NCBI GenBank assembly: GCA_003455945.1
Contig: DMPQ01000378.1
Span: 649-7,451 of the forward strand
Direction: 5' to 3'
DNA from: Planctomycetaceae bacterium
GTDB lineage: Bacteria; Planctomycetota; Planctomycetia; Pirellulales; Pirellulaceae
Length of the DNA: 6,803 bases
Under the pieces are notes generated by a model that did not search any database, was not told where the DNA came from, and saw only the letters and a list, made by a program, of their open reading frames with translations. Below are positions 1 to 6,802 of the stretch, one piece after another. A program made the translations under genes and the position numbers. Each line of letters starts with the position of its first letter. Position 1 is the stretch's first letter.

Positions 1-601
1 GGCCGAGTGCCGAACCGGGAGAGACTCCCGGATTCGCCGGCGGAACGTTCGGAGCAGGGCTCGGCGTGACCGGCGGAACGAACGGCACGACCGGCTCGGC
101 TACCTCGCCGATCGGATCGACCTGAGCCAAATCGTCATCGCCGCCGCCGCTCGACGAATAGATGATCAGCGCGACGACCACGACCAGACCGATCAGCAAC
201 AATCCGCCGCCACCGACGATCAGGCCGATGATCAGCGGCCAGGAGGTTCCCGACCGTGACGGCGCCGGCTGGCCGTAGCCGGCGTAGCCCGGTCCCGGTC
301 GCTGAGGCGCCCCGGGCATTCGGGCTCCCGGAGTCGCTCCCAGCGAGCCCAAACCGAGCGGGTCGTTCGGATTCGATGCGGGACGCGGCGCCGCCGGAGC
401 GGAACGCTGCATGCGTGCCGGAGTCGGAGCGGCGGCAGGGCGAGAGGGAGCGGGTGGAGAGGGAGAGCGAGCGGGAGCAGGGGCCGCGCCGGCGACCGTG
501 ATCACGTTCCCGCAGCTCGGGCAACGGACCTGCTTGCCGATCAGACTTTCCGGAGCCGCGAATTTGCCGCGGCACTTGCTGCATTCGACGGTCAATGCCA
601 T
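1..601 (-). CDS. Zinc-ribbon, Pro/Ala-rich linker, single-pass membrane protein (3' end outside window)
   Basis: The first 200 residues are visible; the C-terminal part lies beyond the left edge. Residues 1-35 form a small zinc ribbon with cysteines at 7, 10, 27 and 30 (C-x2-C-x16-C-x2-C) and the typical KCRGKF and VRCPSCGN turns. Residues 38-118 are a low-complexity Pro/Ala/Ser linker. Residues 122-148 are one strongly hydrophobic membrane helix (WPLIIGLIVGG to ALIIY), followed by a Gly/Asp stretch and a second Pro-rich segment. The likely topology is ribbon inside, unseen C-terminal part outside. ATG at 601 was chosen because the ribbon begins at once and a GAGAGAG sequence lies 6 bases upstream. 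This architecture is common in Planctomycetota, with varied C-terminal domains; the function is unknown. The partial gene is certain to be coding on domain grounds, but its role cannot be named. Confidence 0.8.
   Translation of the reverse strand, partial: MALTVECSKCRGKFAAPESLIGKQVRCPSCGNVITVAGAAPAPARSPSPPAPSRPAAAPTPARMQRSAPAAPRPASNPNDPLGLGSLGATPGARMPGAPQRPGPGYAGYGQPAPSRSGTSWPLIIGLIVGGGGLLLIGLVVVVALIIYSSSGGGDDDLAQVDPIGEVAEPVVPFVPPVTPSPAPNVPPANPGVSPGSALG
438..463 (+). other. Potential G-quadruplex motif inside the zinc-ribbon gene
   Basis: The plus strand carries four GGG runs (438-440, 446-448, 452-454, 461-463) with loops of 5, 3 and 6 bases, which fits the G3+N1-7 quadruplex rule. Two further runs follow at 473-475 and 480-483. 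The G-rich strand is the template strand of the gene, whose Pro/Ser/Ala linker codons create it. Folding is predicted from pattern only. Confidence 0.45.
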
Positions 602-663
602 GAATCGCTCTCTCGCGAAGTCGCTCCGGTGCGGGTCGCGAGTCGACCAAGCACCGCGTCTCC

Positions 664-693
664 ACGATAGTCGATCGAGGGGGACAATTCCAA
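664..693 (-). promoter_or_regulatory. Possible sigma70-type promoter for the zinc-ribbon gene
   Basis: On the minus strand TTGGAA (688-693) and TATCGT (664-669) are separated by 18 bp, each matching 4 of 6 consensus bases. Transcription would start near 657, giving a leader of about 57 nt before the ATG at 601. It lies in the 177-bp gap after glnD, where no clear terminator is seen. It is a weak consensus match in GC-rich DNA, so treat it as a candidate only. Confidence 0.3.
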
Positions 694-778
694 AGGCGCC
701 GAGCGGATTCGATCACCCGCGCGAGGAGTTCCCGCTACGACCGTGACCGATCGCTCCGTTCCCTCCGATCCTTTGCCC

Positions 779-3430
779 TCACGGTTCGTCGCCGAGCGAT
801 TCCAGAAACGCCATCAGGGCGTCGACGACGGCGCGAAGTCGCTCGGGATCGGTGATCTTTCCCCCTTGCTCGTCGGTGACATAGAAGACGTCGACCACCT
901 GATCCAGATGCGTGCCGATCTTGGCGTAGCGGACTTCGAGCCCCAGTTCGAAGATGACTCGCGAGACGCCGTAGAGCAGGCCGGTCCGGTCCGAGGTGAA
1001 GACGTCGATGATCGTCATCCCCTCGGCCGTCTCGTTGTCGATCTTCACGCGCGACGGCGGACGGTGGCTGGCGGTCACCAAGGAAGTGCGTTGCGGGCGC
1101 CAGATCGACTTGAACGCGGGGGGACGCTCGGTCGGATCGATCAGGACTCGCCGGATCCGATCGCGACACGCTTCGCGCCGCGCCTCGGCCGTCTCGCCTC
1201 GTCCCTCGAGGTCCCGGATCAGATAGCGGTTGGCGATCTTGCCGTCGGGCAGATCGACCGCATCGACCGAGAGGATCTCGAACCGCATGCTCGTCAGGGT
1301 GCCGGTCGTCCGATGAAAGAAACCTGACTTGGGTCGATCGACCGCCGCGATCACCAGTTCGTCGCAATCCGAGCGTTCCAACGGACGGAGCGCGATGCGC
1401 GGCTGGTCTTCGGTCACCTGACGCCAGCTCTCGAGCCGCTCGAGCAGACCGGCGACATCCAGCTGTTCGAGAAACGAGTTGGGGATCCGATCGAGCGCTC
1501 GACGTCGCCAATCGCTCGGCTCCGCGACCGCCAGTCGATCGGACGCTTCGAGCCGCAGTCGCGCCTTGTCGTCGAACGACGCGTCACGATTCGCCTTGCC
1601 GGTCAGCTGGTTGAAGGTCCGCAGATAGAGTTCGGTCAGCAGGTCGACCTTCCAGACGTTGAGCACTTCCGGACCGACCGCCGCCAGGTCGGCGTAGGTC
1701 AGGATGTAGAGCATCCGGAGCGTGTCGACGTCCGGGACTTCGGCCGCGAATCCGGCGACGACCGCATCGTCGTTGATGTTGCGCCAGAGCGCCAGGTGAG
1801 CCATCTTCAGGTGATGGCGAACCAGGAACCGGACCTTCGTCGTCCCTTCGAAGTCGACTCCCAATCGGATGCAGGTCTGCTCGGCCAATTCCTCGCCGAC
1901 GATGCTGTGATCCCGTTCGTCCCCCTTGCCGACATCGTGCAGCAGCAGCGCCAGGTGAAGCAGTTGCGGGCGCCGAATCTGGCGATAGACTCCCGCCGTC
2001 GTCCCCTCGGCTCCTGCCAGCCCCGCCGCGATCTCGACCGCACGGATGCAGTGCTCGTCGACCGTGAACTTGTGATACTCGTTGAACTGCAGCAGGCAGC
2101 GGGCGCGGCGGAAGGCCGGAACGATCTTCTCGAGCACACGGAGTTCGTGCAGCCGCCGCAGCAGATCGCCGAGCCGTCTCGGTTCGGCCAGGATCGCCAG
2201 AAAACGCCGCGCGACCTCCGGCGTCCATGCGATCACGGTCGTTCCGTTCATCGCCTCGCGGACCGCCGTCCAGGTCGAGTGGTCGATGCGCCGATCGTAG
2301 GTACTGGCCAAGTCCATCAGCCGCAGCACCTCGACCAGATCCGACTGGATCTTGCGAAGCCCCTGGCGCGTCGCCGTGACGTGCACCGCTCCGACCCGAA
2401 AGTCGCCTCCGACGTTGAAGCTGAAGACCGGACCGACGATCTGACGCAGTCCGAACCGGGCACGAGCCGTCTCGACGAAACTCGCGGCGACGTACCGCAC
2501 CTGACTGGTGTTCTCGAAATAGTCGGTCATGAATCGCTCGACCGGCAGCACCCCCGGCTCCGCCGCATAACCGAACCGCTGAGCGATCCGTACCTGCTCT
2601 TCGCGCGTCAGCTGATCCTGCCCCTTGCCGGCCCGCAGGTGCAGTTCGAATCGGACCTTGAGCAGGAAGCGATGCGCCGCCTCGATCTGTCCCAGATCGG
2701 TAACCGACAACGCTCCCTGATTCGCGAGCGCTGCGTAATCGCAGGTGCCGTAGCGCGCGAAGCCGACCCAGCGCACCAGCTGCAGGTCGCGCAGTCCTCC
2801 GCGCGATCGCTTGACGTTGGGACTGAGCAGATAGACCGTCTCGCCGTACTTCGATCGCTCCTCGCGGCGAGCGGCGAGCGCCGCCTCGATCAGCGCGTGC
2901 CCGCGCCGCCGGGCCAGACGCGAGAACCTCAGCCGGAACGACTCGAAGCGGAGCGATCCGCCCCAGACGCGTCGCGCCTCGACCATCGACGTGTAGATCG
3001 TGGCGTCGCGCAGTGCGCTCTGACACGCCTCGCGAGGATCCCGCACGCTGATGGCGGGCTGAAGATTGGCGTCGTACAGATCCTGCGAAAAGCGACGCAC
3101 CCAAGGGCGCAGCTCCTCTTCGCGATCCGGATCGATCAGGATCAGCAGATCGATATCCGAGTAGGGAGCCAGATCACCCCGACCGAAACCGCCGATGGCG
3201 ACGATCGTCACCGGCAGTTCGCCGCCGGGGGACTGATGCGGCGGGAGCGGAACCGCGCTGACGGTCGCTTCGGCGAGTTCGGCGATCGTCCGCTCGACGA
3301 ACGAGGTGAAGTCCTTGGCCAGCTCGAGCGGGTTCTCGCCCGCTTCGTGCCGCGCCCCGAGTGACCGGCGGAACTCCGACAGAGCCCCCTTGGCCAGAAG
3401 CGCCGGATTTCGCAATCCCGGCTGACTCAT
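779..3430 (-). CDS. glnD: Bifunctional [protein-PII] uridylyltransferase / uridylyl-removing enzyme
   Basis: This enzyme adds UMP to P-II when glutamine is low and removes it when glutamine is high, in the cytoplasm. The 883 residues match the usual GlnD length (about 890 in E. coli). Domains in order: a nucleotidyltransferase domain with GGFGRGDLAPYSDIDLL at 80-96 (metal ligands Asp92 and Asp94); a helical linker domain with YLLSPNVKRSRGGLRDLQ near 200-217; an HD phosphohydrolase domain with His460, His498-Asp499 (LLHDVGKG), His539-His540 and Asp581; and two C-terminal ACT domains for glutamine sensing (about 690-770 and 803-875). ACT2 has the normal DRTGLL turn at 814-819, while ACT1 reads DRPKSGFF at 698-705, two residues longer than usual. 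ATG at 3430 is preceded by GGGGAG with 7-base spacing. It lies 127 bp downstream of its substrate gene glnB, same strand. Confidence 0.97.
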   Translation of the reverse strand: MSQPGLRNPALLAKGALSEFRRSLGARHEAGENPLELAKDFTSFVERTIAELAEATVSAVPLPPHQSPGGELPVTIVAIGGFGRGDLAPYSDIDLLILIDPDREEELRPWVRRFSQDLYDANLQPAISVRDPREACQSALRDATIYTSMVEARRVWGGSLRFESFRLRFSRLARRRGHALIEAALAARREERSKYGETVYLLSPNVKRSRGGLRDLQLVRWVGFARYGTCDYAALANQGALSVTDLGQIEAAHRFLLKVRFELHLRAGKGQDQLTREEQVRIAQRFGYAAEPGVLPVERFMTDYFENTSQVRYVAASFVETARARFGLRQIVGPVFSFNVGGDFRVGAVHVTATRQGLRKIQSDLVEVLRLMDLASTYDRRIDHSTWTAVREAMNGTTVIAWTPEVARRFLAILAEPRRLGDLLRRLHELRVLEKIVPAFRRARCLLQFNEYHKFTVDEHCIRAVEIAAGLAGAEGTTAGVYRQIRRPQLLHLALLLHDVGKGDERDHSIVGEELAEQTCIRLGVDFEGTTKVRFLVRHHLKMAHLALWRNINDDAVVAGFAAEVPDVDTLRMLYILTYADLAAVGPEVLNVWKVDLLTELYLRTFNQLTGKANRDASFDDKARLRLEASDRLAVAEPSDWRRRALDRIPNSFLEQLDVAGLLERLESWRQVTEDQPRIALRPLERSDCDELVIAAVDRPKSGFFHRTTGTLTSMRFEILSVDAVDLPDGKIANRYLIRDLEGRGETAEARREACRDRIRRVLIDPTERPPAFKSIWRPQRTSLVTASHRPPSRVKIDNETAEGMTIIDVFTSDRTGLLYGVSRVIFELGLEVRYAKIGTHLDQVVDVFYVTDEQGGKITDPERLRAVVDALMAFLESLGDEP

Positions 3431-3495
3431 CCGGCCACTCCCCGGCGAATCGGCGCGAAACGAACGCCCGCCGTGCCTCGTCCCGCGGACCGGGC

Positions 3496-3522
3496 AAAAG
3501 AAAGGCCACGCGAAGGTGGCCT
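3496..3522 (-). terminator. Intrinsic terminator between glnB and glnD
   Basis: Read on the minus strand, AGGCCAC pairs perfectly with GTGGCCT (7 bp, mostly G-C) around a CTTCGC loop. It is followed directly by a T-rich run, TTTCTTTT including the last stem base. This is a standard rho-independent terminator shape, 35 bp after the glnB stop codon and about 65 bp before the glnD start. It would end or attenuate glnB transcripts before glnD. Activity is inferred from structure alone. Confidence 0.72.
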
Positions 3523-3557
3523 CGAACGAACAGGACGGGATGCGAAGCGCGACACGA

Positions 3558-3965
<408 letters not shown>

Positions 3966-4018
3966 TCATCGGCGTGGCGCATCCGACGTTGCCGACTACG
4001 CTGCTGACTCCGCGCCTC

Positions 4019-4047
4019 AGACTAGCGACCGCCGACAGTGAAGTAAA
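4019..4047 (-). promoter_or_regulatory. Weak candidate promoter upstream of glnB
   Basis: The 239-bp gap between the adenosyltransferase stop and the glnB start must hold the glnB promoter if glnB is not read through from upstream. On the minus strand TTTACT (4042-4047) and TAGTCT (4019-4024) are 17 bp apart, matching 4 and 3 of 6 consensus bases. Apart from this I see little in the gap. I looked for a sigma54 site (TGGCAC-N5-TTGC), expected for some P-II genes, and found none in the correct direction. Confidence 0.18.
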
Positions 4048-4135
4048 CGGGAGCCGAGACGTCGCCGGAACGGGAATGTCGAAGGGTTTCGCTCGACCCG
4101 ACACGGGCCGCTCGCGACGCCTCCGCTCCGTCCAC

Positions 4136-4726
4136 TCAGCCGTTCGTCTCGCTTCCCGGCAACCACCGCGTCTCGTCGCGCCCGTCGGCCAGGTTCTGTC
4201 GACGCGCCGCGACGAACAGGTGATCGGCCAGTCGATTCAGGTAGGCCAGCGTCACCGGTCGGATCGGCGCTCCGGCCGCCGGATCGGACGACGCTCGGCG
4301 CACCTCGCCGGCAAGCGCGACGAGCGAGCGTTCGGCCCGTCTGGCGACCGATCTCGCGAGGTGCAGCATCGCCCCACCCGGCGAGCCTCCGGGCAGAATG
4401 AACGCCCGCAACGGTTCCAGCTCTTCCTCGCGCCGATCGATCTCCCGTTCCAACCGCTCGACGTCCGACTCGCTCAATGTCGCGGTCCCTGCCCGCACCG
4501 GATCGAGCGACGCGACTTCGGCACCCAAACGAAAGAGGTCGCGCTGAATGCGCGCCAGGTCATCGGCCACCGTCGGCTCCGCTCCGAACGACAGCGCCGT
4601 CCCGATCACCGAGTTCAGTTCGTCCAGATCGCCGAGCACTTCGATCCGCGACGATTCCTTGCCGACGGCACTCCCGGCGAACAGTCCGGTAGTCCCGTCG
4701 TCGCCGCGCCGCGTGTAGATTTTCAT
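4136..4726 (-). CDS. pduO: PduO-type ATP:cob(I)alamin adenosyltransferase
   Basis: This enzyme transfers the 5'-deoxyadenosyl group of ATP to cob(I)alamin or its precursors, releasing triphosphate and making adenosylcobalamin in the cytoplasm. The 196 residues fit the family of about 180-200 (PduO N-terminal/MMAB type, unrelated to CobA/CobO). Visible hallmarks are the N-terminal ATP-binding segment YTRRGDDGTTGLFAG at 4-18, GDLDELNS at 32-39, FILPGG at 109-114, the basic helix LARSVARRAERSL at 123-135, and LNRLADHLFVAARRQN at 163-178. These are the family's conserved blocks in the right order. ATG at 4726 directly begins the conserved MKIYTR segment, with GGGAG and GAGGG purine runs just upstream. 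The gene diverges from the NUDIX gene across 98 bp. No B12 biosynthesis gene or B12-dependent enzyme is in the window, so the client enzyme is unknown. The symbol denotes the family. Confidence 0.94.
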   Translation of the reverse strand: MKIYTRRGDDGTTGLFAGSAVGKESSRIEVLGDLDELNSVIGTALSFGAEPTVADDLARIQRDLFRLGAEVASLDPVRAGTATLSESDVERLEREIDRREEELEPLRAFILPGGSPGGAMLHLARSVARRAERSLVALAGEVRRASSDPAAGAPIRPVTLAYLNRLADHLFVAARRQNLADGRDETRWLPGSETNG

Positions 4727-4756
4727 TCGCCCTCGCTCCCGCCGCTTCGATTTCCC

Positions 4757-4782
4757 GAGGCCTGGTCGGCCGACGCGGCCTC
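4757..4782. promoter_or_regulatory. 26-bp imperfect palindrome in the divergent intergenic spacer
   Basis: GAGGCCTGGTCGG is followed immediately by CCGACGCGGCCTC. The half-sites match as reverse complements at 11 of 13 positions, mismatched only at positions 7 and 8. The element is centred in the 98-bp spacer between the divergent adenosyltransferase and NUDIX genes, about 30 bp from one start codon and 42 bp from the other. This is the usual place for an operator bound by a dimeric regulator. It could also be a chance palindrome in GC-rich DNA, and no regulator gene is adjacent. Confidence 0.4.
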
Positions 4783-4824
4783 CCCGACGACCGCCGCTCT
4801 CCGAAACGACGAGGTCATCGTTTC

Positions 4825-5382
4825 ATGTTTCCGTCCGACGACAACCGTCCTTCGCCTCGATCCGCCTCGATCGTTCCGAGCGACTCCGAGATGCCCCGTT
4901 CCGACTCGCCGCTCGGCGCGCAGGGCGAGCCCGCCGAAGTCTTTGCCGCCGGCATGCTCATCGCTCGGCGAACGTCCGAGGGACGAGTCGAACTGCTGCT
5001 GATGCGTCATGCCGACCGCTGGGACTTGCCCAAGGGACATGCGGAACCGGGAGAGTCGCTGCGCGAGACGGCGATGCGCGAGACCGAGGAAGAGACCGGG
5101 CTCGCTCGCGAGCTGCTGCGAACGGACGATACGTTCGAGTTCGTGACTCGCTACCGCGTGGCGAAGCGAGGGGAACCGGGGCGGACGGTGCTGAAGGAAG
5201 TCCGCATCGGCCTCGCCTGGCTCGTCGTCCCCGACACGCCGATCCGTCCGACCGAGCATCCCGATTACCGATGGTTCACGTGGACTCCCGAACTGCGACT
5301 GCAGCCTCAGACGATCGATCCGCTGCTCCGGCAACTCGCCGAACATTGGTCGTCGGGCCCCATCATGCCCCCGTCCGCCTGA
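4825..5382 (+). CDS. NUDIX hydrolase, Ap4A hydrolase (NUDT2)-like
   Basis: The product is a 185-residue NUDIX pyrophosphohydrolase. The full NUDIX box lies at residues 71-93 and fits G-x5-E-x7-R-E-U-x-E-E-x-G-U, except that Thr87 stands where a hydrophobic residue is usual: Gly71, Glu77, Arg85-Glu86, Glu89-Glu90 (metal-binding), Gly92-Leu93. The flanking MRHADRWDLPKGHAEPGES at 60-78 and the later YRWFTW at 148-153 resemble asymmetric diadenosine tetraphosphate hydrolases, so cleavage of Ap4A or similar dinucleotides is the best guess. The box alone does not fix the substrate. Residues 1-35 are a polar Ser/Pro/Asp-rich extension before the fold begins at about Val39. ATG at 4825 has a GAGG 10 bases ahead; Met23 (4891) is an alternative start without a better ribosome site. 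Its neighbours give no pathway link. Confidence 0.93.
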   Translation: MFPSDDNRPSPRSASIVPSDSEMPRSDSPLGAQGEPAEVFAAGMLIARRTSEGRVELLLMRHADRWDLPKGHAEPGESLRETAMRETEEETGLARELLRTDDTFEFVTRYRVAKRGEPGRTVLKEVRIGLAWLVVPDTPIRPTEHPDYRWFTWTPELRLQPQTIDPLLRQLAEHWSSGPIMPPSA

Positions 5383-5407
5383 AGCAACCACCGATGCTCG
5401 AACCGTA

Positions 5408-5422
5408 ATCGCAGCTTGCGAT
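5408..5422. repeat. Short perfect inverted repeat upstream of the DUF6807 gene
   Basis: ATCGCA and TGCGAT flank a three-base GCT centre. The element lies 25 bp after the NUDIX stop and about 90 bp before the DUF6807 start, in a 128-bp spacer that otherwise shows no clear promoter. No T-run follows, so it is not a convincing terminator. It could be a small operator half-site pair or chance. Confidence 0.25.
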
Positions 5423-5510
5423 CCGTTGTCGTCTGCAGTCAACAGCAGTCGTCGCCGTCGAACCGATGCGCCTCGCCCCGTTCATGGCCCACTTCAGAAG
5501 GAATCCGTCG

Positions 5511-6473
5511 ATGAGTCCCGTTACTTGCCGCTCGACGCGCTGGTCGCTCGCTTCCGTTCTGCTCCTTGCGGTCACGGCACTCGTTCCGCCGACGGCCCAA
5601 GCAGCCGATGAACCGATCGCGGTCGAACGAGGGGCCGACCGCCTGACGATCAAGGTCGGCGGCTTTCCGGTGACGCAGTACGTCTTTGCCGACGAGACGA
5701 TCCTGAGGCCGTACTTCGCCAATCTGAGAACGGCAAACGGGAAACTCGTCACGCGTCGACACCCGCCGACCGCTCCGGCGGATGCCGTCGATCACGACAC
5801 CATGCATCCGGGAGTCTGGCTCGGCTTCGGCGACCTCGGCGGCGCCGACTTCTGGCGCAACGGCGGACGGATGGAGCATGTCGATTTCGAGCGCGAACCG
5901 GAGGTGGTCGACGGTCAGGTGCGATTCGCTCAGCGAACGCGACTGATCGATGCCGACGGCAACGAACTCGGACGATTGACTCATCACTGTGCCGTCCGCG
6001 CGATCGACGACGGTTGGATGCTGATCTGGGAAGGCGTGTTCGTCGCCGGCAACAAGCCGCTGACCTTCGGCGATCAGGAAGAGATGGGCTTCGGCGTTCG
6101 GACGTCGAGCGAACTGACGGAGCAGGGGGGCGGGACGATCGTCAGTGCGGCCGGCAAGATCGGCGCCGCCGCGACTCGGGGACAAGAGGCGGCTTGGTGC
6201 GACGTGTCGGGGATCGTCGAGGGGGAGCCGGTCGGGATCACGCTGATTCCGTCGCCCGACAACTTTCGCGCGAGCTGGTGGCACAATCGCGACTACGGGC
6301 TGCTCGTCGCCAACCCGTTCGGTCGCCGATCGCTTGCCGGCGGCGAGGCGAGCGAAGTGACGGTCGCTGCCGGAGACGAATGGCGGATCGCCTTCGCCGC
6401 CGTCGTCCATCACGGCTTCACGTTCGATCCCGCATCGTTCGCGTCGACCTTGTCGTTCGAAGACGCCGACTGA
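5511..6473 (+). CDS. Secreted DUF6807 ('PmoA'-family) protein
   Basis: The product has 320 residues and is exported. Residues 1-31 form a Sec signal peptide: basic start, hydrophobic core SLASVLLLAVTALV, and likely cleavage after AQA. The rest has features I associate with DUF6807, a beta-rich family first labelled 'methane oxygenase PmoA' but not a methane monooxygenase. These are the YFANLRTANGK strand at 68-78, DHDTMHPGVWLGFGDLGGAD at 94-113 followed by FW, FGDQEEMGFGVR at 186-197, the W-x-DVSG and VGI segment at 229-243, and a WWHNRDYGLLVANPFG block at 256-271. The biochemical role is unknown; members often occur near carbohydrate-metabolism genes, though none is visible here. ATG at 5511 was chosen over ATGs at 5466 and 5484 because AGAAGGA lies 8 bases upstream and the signal peptide starts there. 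Its last 64 bp overlap the oppositely directed RING gene. Confidence 0.87.
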   Translation: MSPVTCRSTRWSLASVLLLAVTALVPPTAQAADEPIAVERGADRLTIKVGGFPVTQYVFADETILRPYFANLRTANGKLVTRRHPPTAPADAVDHDTMHPGVWLGFGDLGGADFWRNGGRMEHVDFEREPEVVDGQVRFAQRTRLIDADGNELGRLTHHCAVRAIDDGWMLIWEGVFVAGNKPLTFGDQEEMGFGVRTSSELTEQGGGTIVSAAGKIGAAATRGQEAAWCDVSGIVEGEPVGITLIPSPDNFRASWWHNRDYGLLVANPFGRRSLAGGEASEVTVAAGDEWRIAFAAVVHHGFTFDPASFASTLSFEDAD

Positions 6474-6802
6474 CCGGCGGACGCATCGGCAGAATGCACC
6501 GAGCGCGCGGCATCGTTGTCGCGGCCATCCGATTCGCGGCGATCGACCTCATCCGGGCGGCGCGCGACCTCGGGAATCCGGTAGCGTTCCTGGCCGCAGG
6601 CGAACGTGGCGCAGCGGCCGTTGTATTCCCAGCACTCGCGATGATGCGGCGTCTTGCAGCTGCCGCAGTAGACCAGATCGTGTCCGATCGGATCGCCGCA
6701 GATCGGGCAGATCACTTCGTCGAGCAAGGCCGCTTCGACGCCGTCGACGAACTCGATCGCCTCTCGGCGCGCGAACTCGAAGTCATGCGGCTCATCGCGC
6801 GC
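6410..6802 (-). CDS. Prokaryotic RING-finger protein (5' end outside window)
   Basis: The visible 130 residues are the C-terminal part. The zinc-binding core at 32-69 has Cys32, Cys35, Cys46, Cys49, His53-His54, Cys57, Cys64 and Cys69 (CPIC, CGSC, TPHHRECWEYNGRC, FAC). This is the pattern of the prokaryotic RING family, resembling eukaryotic RING/FYVE-type cross-brace fingers. Residues 78-130 form a polar tail rich in Arg, Asp, Ser and Asn, probably disordered. Upstream of the finger the frame stays open to the edge with strongly GC-biased third positions and reads EPHDFEFARREAIEFVDGVE. The only in-frame start visible is a TTG at 6727 with no ribosome site, so the true start is most likely outside. 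The function is not known; protein binding is a guess, and ligase activity is not shown by the sequence. It converges on and overlaps the DUF6807 gene. Confidence 0.8.
   Translation of the reverse strand, partial: ARDEPHDFEFARREAIEFVDGVEAALLDEVICPICGDPIGHDLVYCGSCKTPHHRECWEYNGRCATFACGQERYRIPEVARRPDEVDRRESDGRDNDAARSVHSADASAGQSASSNDKVDANDAGSNVKP

Noticed and set aside
135..716. A 193-codon minus-strand open frame near the left edge
   Set aside because: It is out of frame with the zinc-ribbon/membrane-helix reading, which has paired CxxC motifs and a proper hydrophobic helix. This frame is Arg-rich noise.
1584..3104. A 506-codon open frame on the minus strand, shifted relative to glnD
   Set aside because: It is Arg/Ser/Gly/Ala-rich with no recognisable fold and sits entirely inside the glnD frame; glnD itself is unbroken, so this is not a frameshift product.
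1796..3364. A 522-codon open frame on the plus strand opposite glnD
   Set aside because: It lies wholly antisense to a gene with clear catalytic motifs, has an Arg/Asp/Gln-heavy shadow composition, shows no domain, and arises because high GC removes stop codons.
4076..4115. Possible terminator hairpins after the adenosyltransferase gene (GTCGA/TCGAC and CCCG/CGGG)
   Set aside because: Stems are only 4-5 bp, loops are awkward, and no T-rich run follows on the minus strand.
5439..6413. A 324-codon minus-strand open frame opposite the DUF6807 gene
   Set aside because: It is antisense to a gene with a signal peptide, strong ribosome site and conserved motifs. It has no domain of its own.
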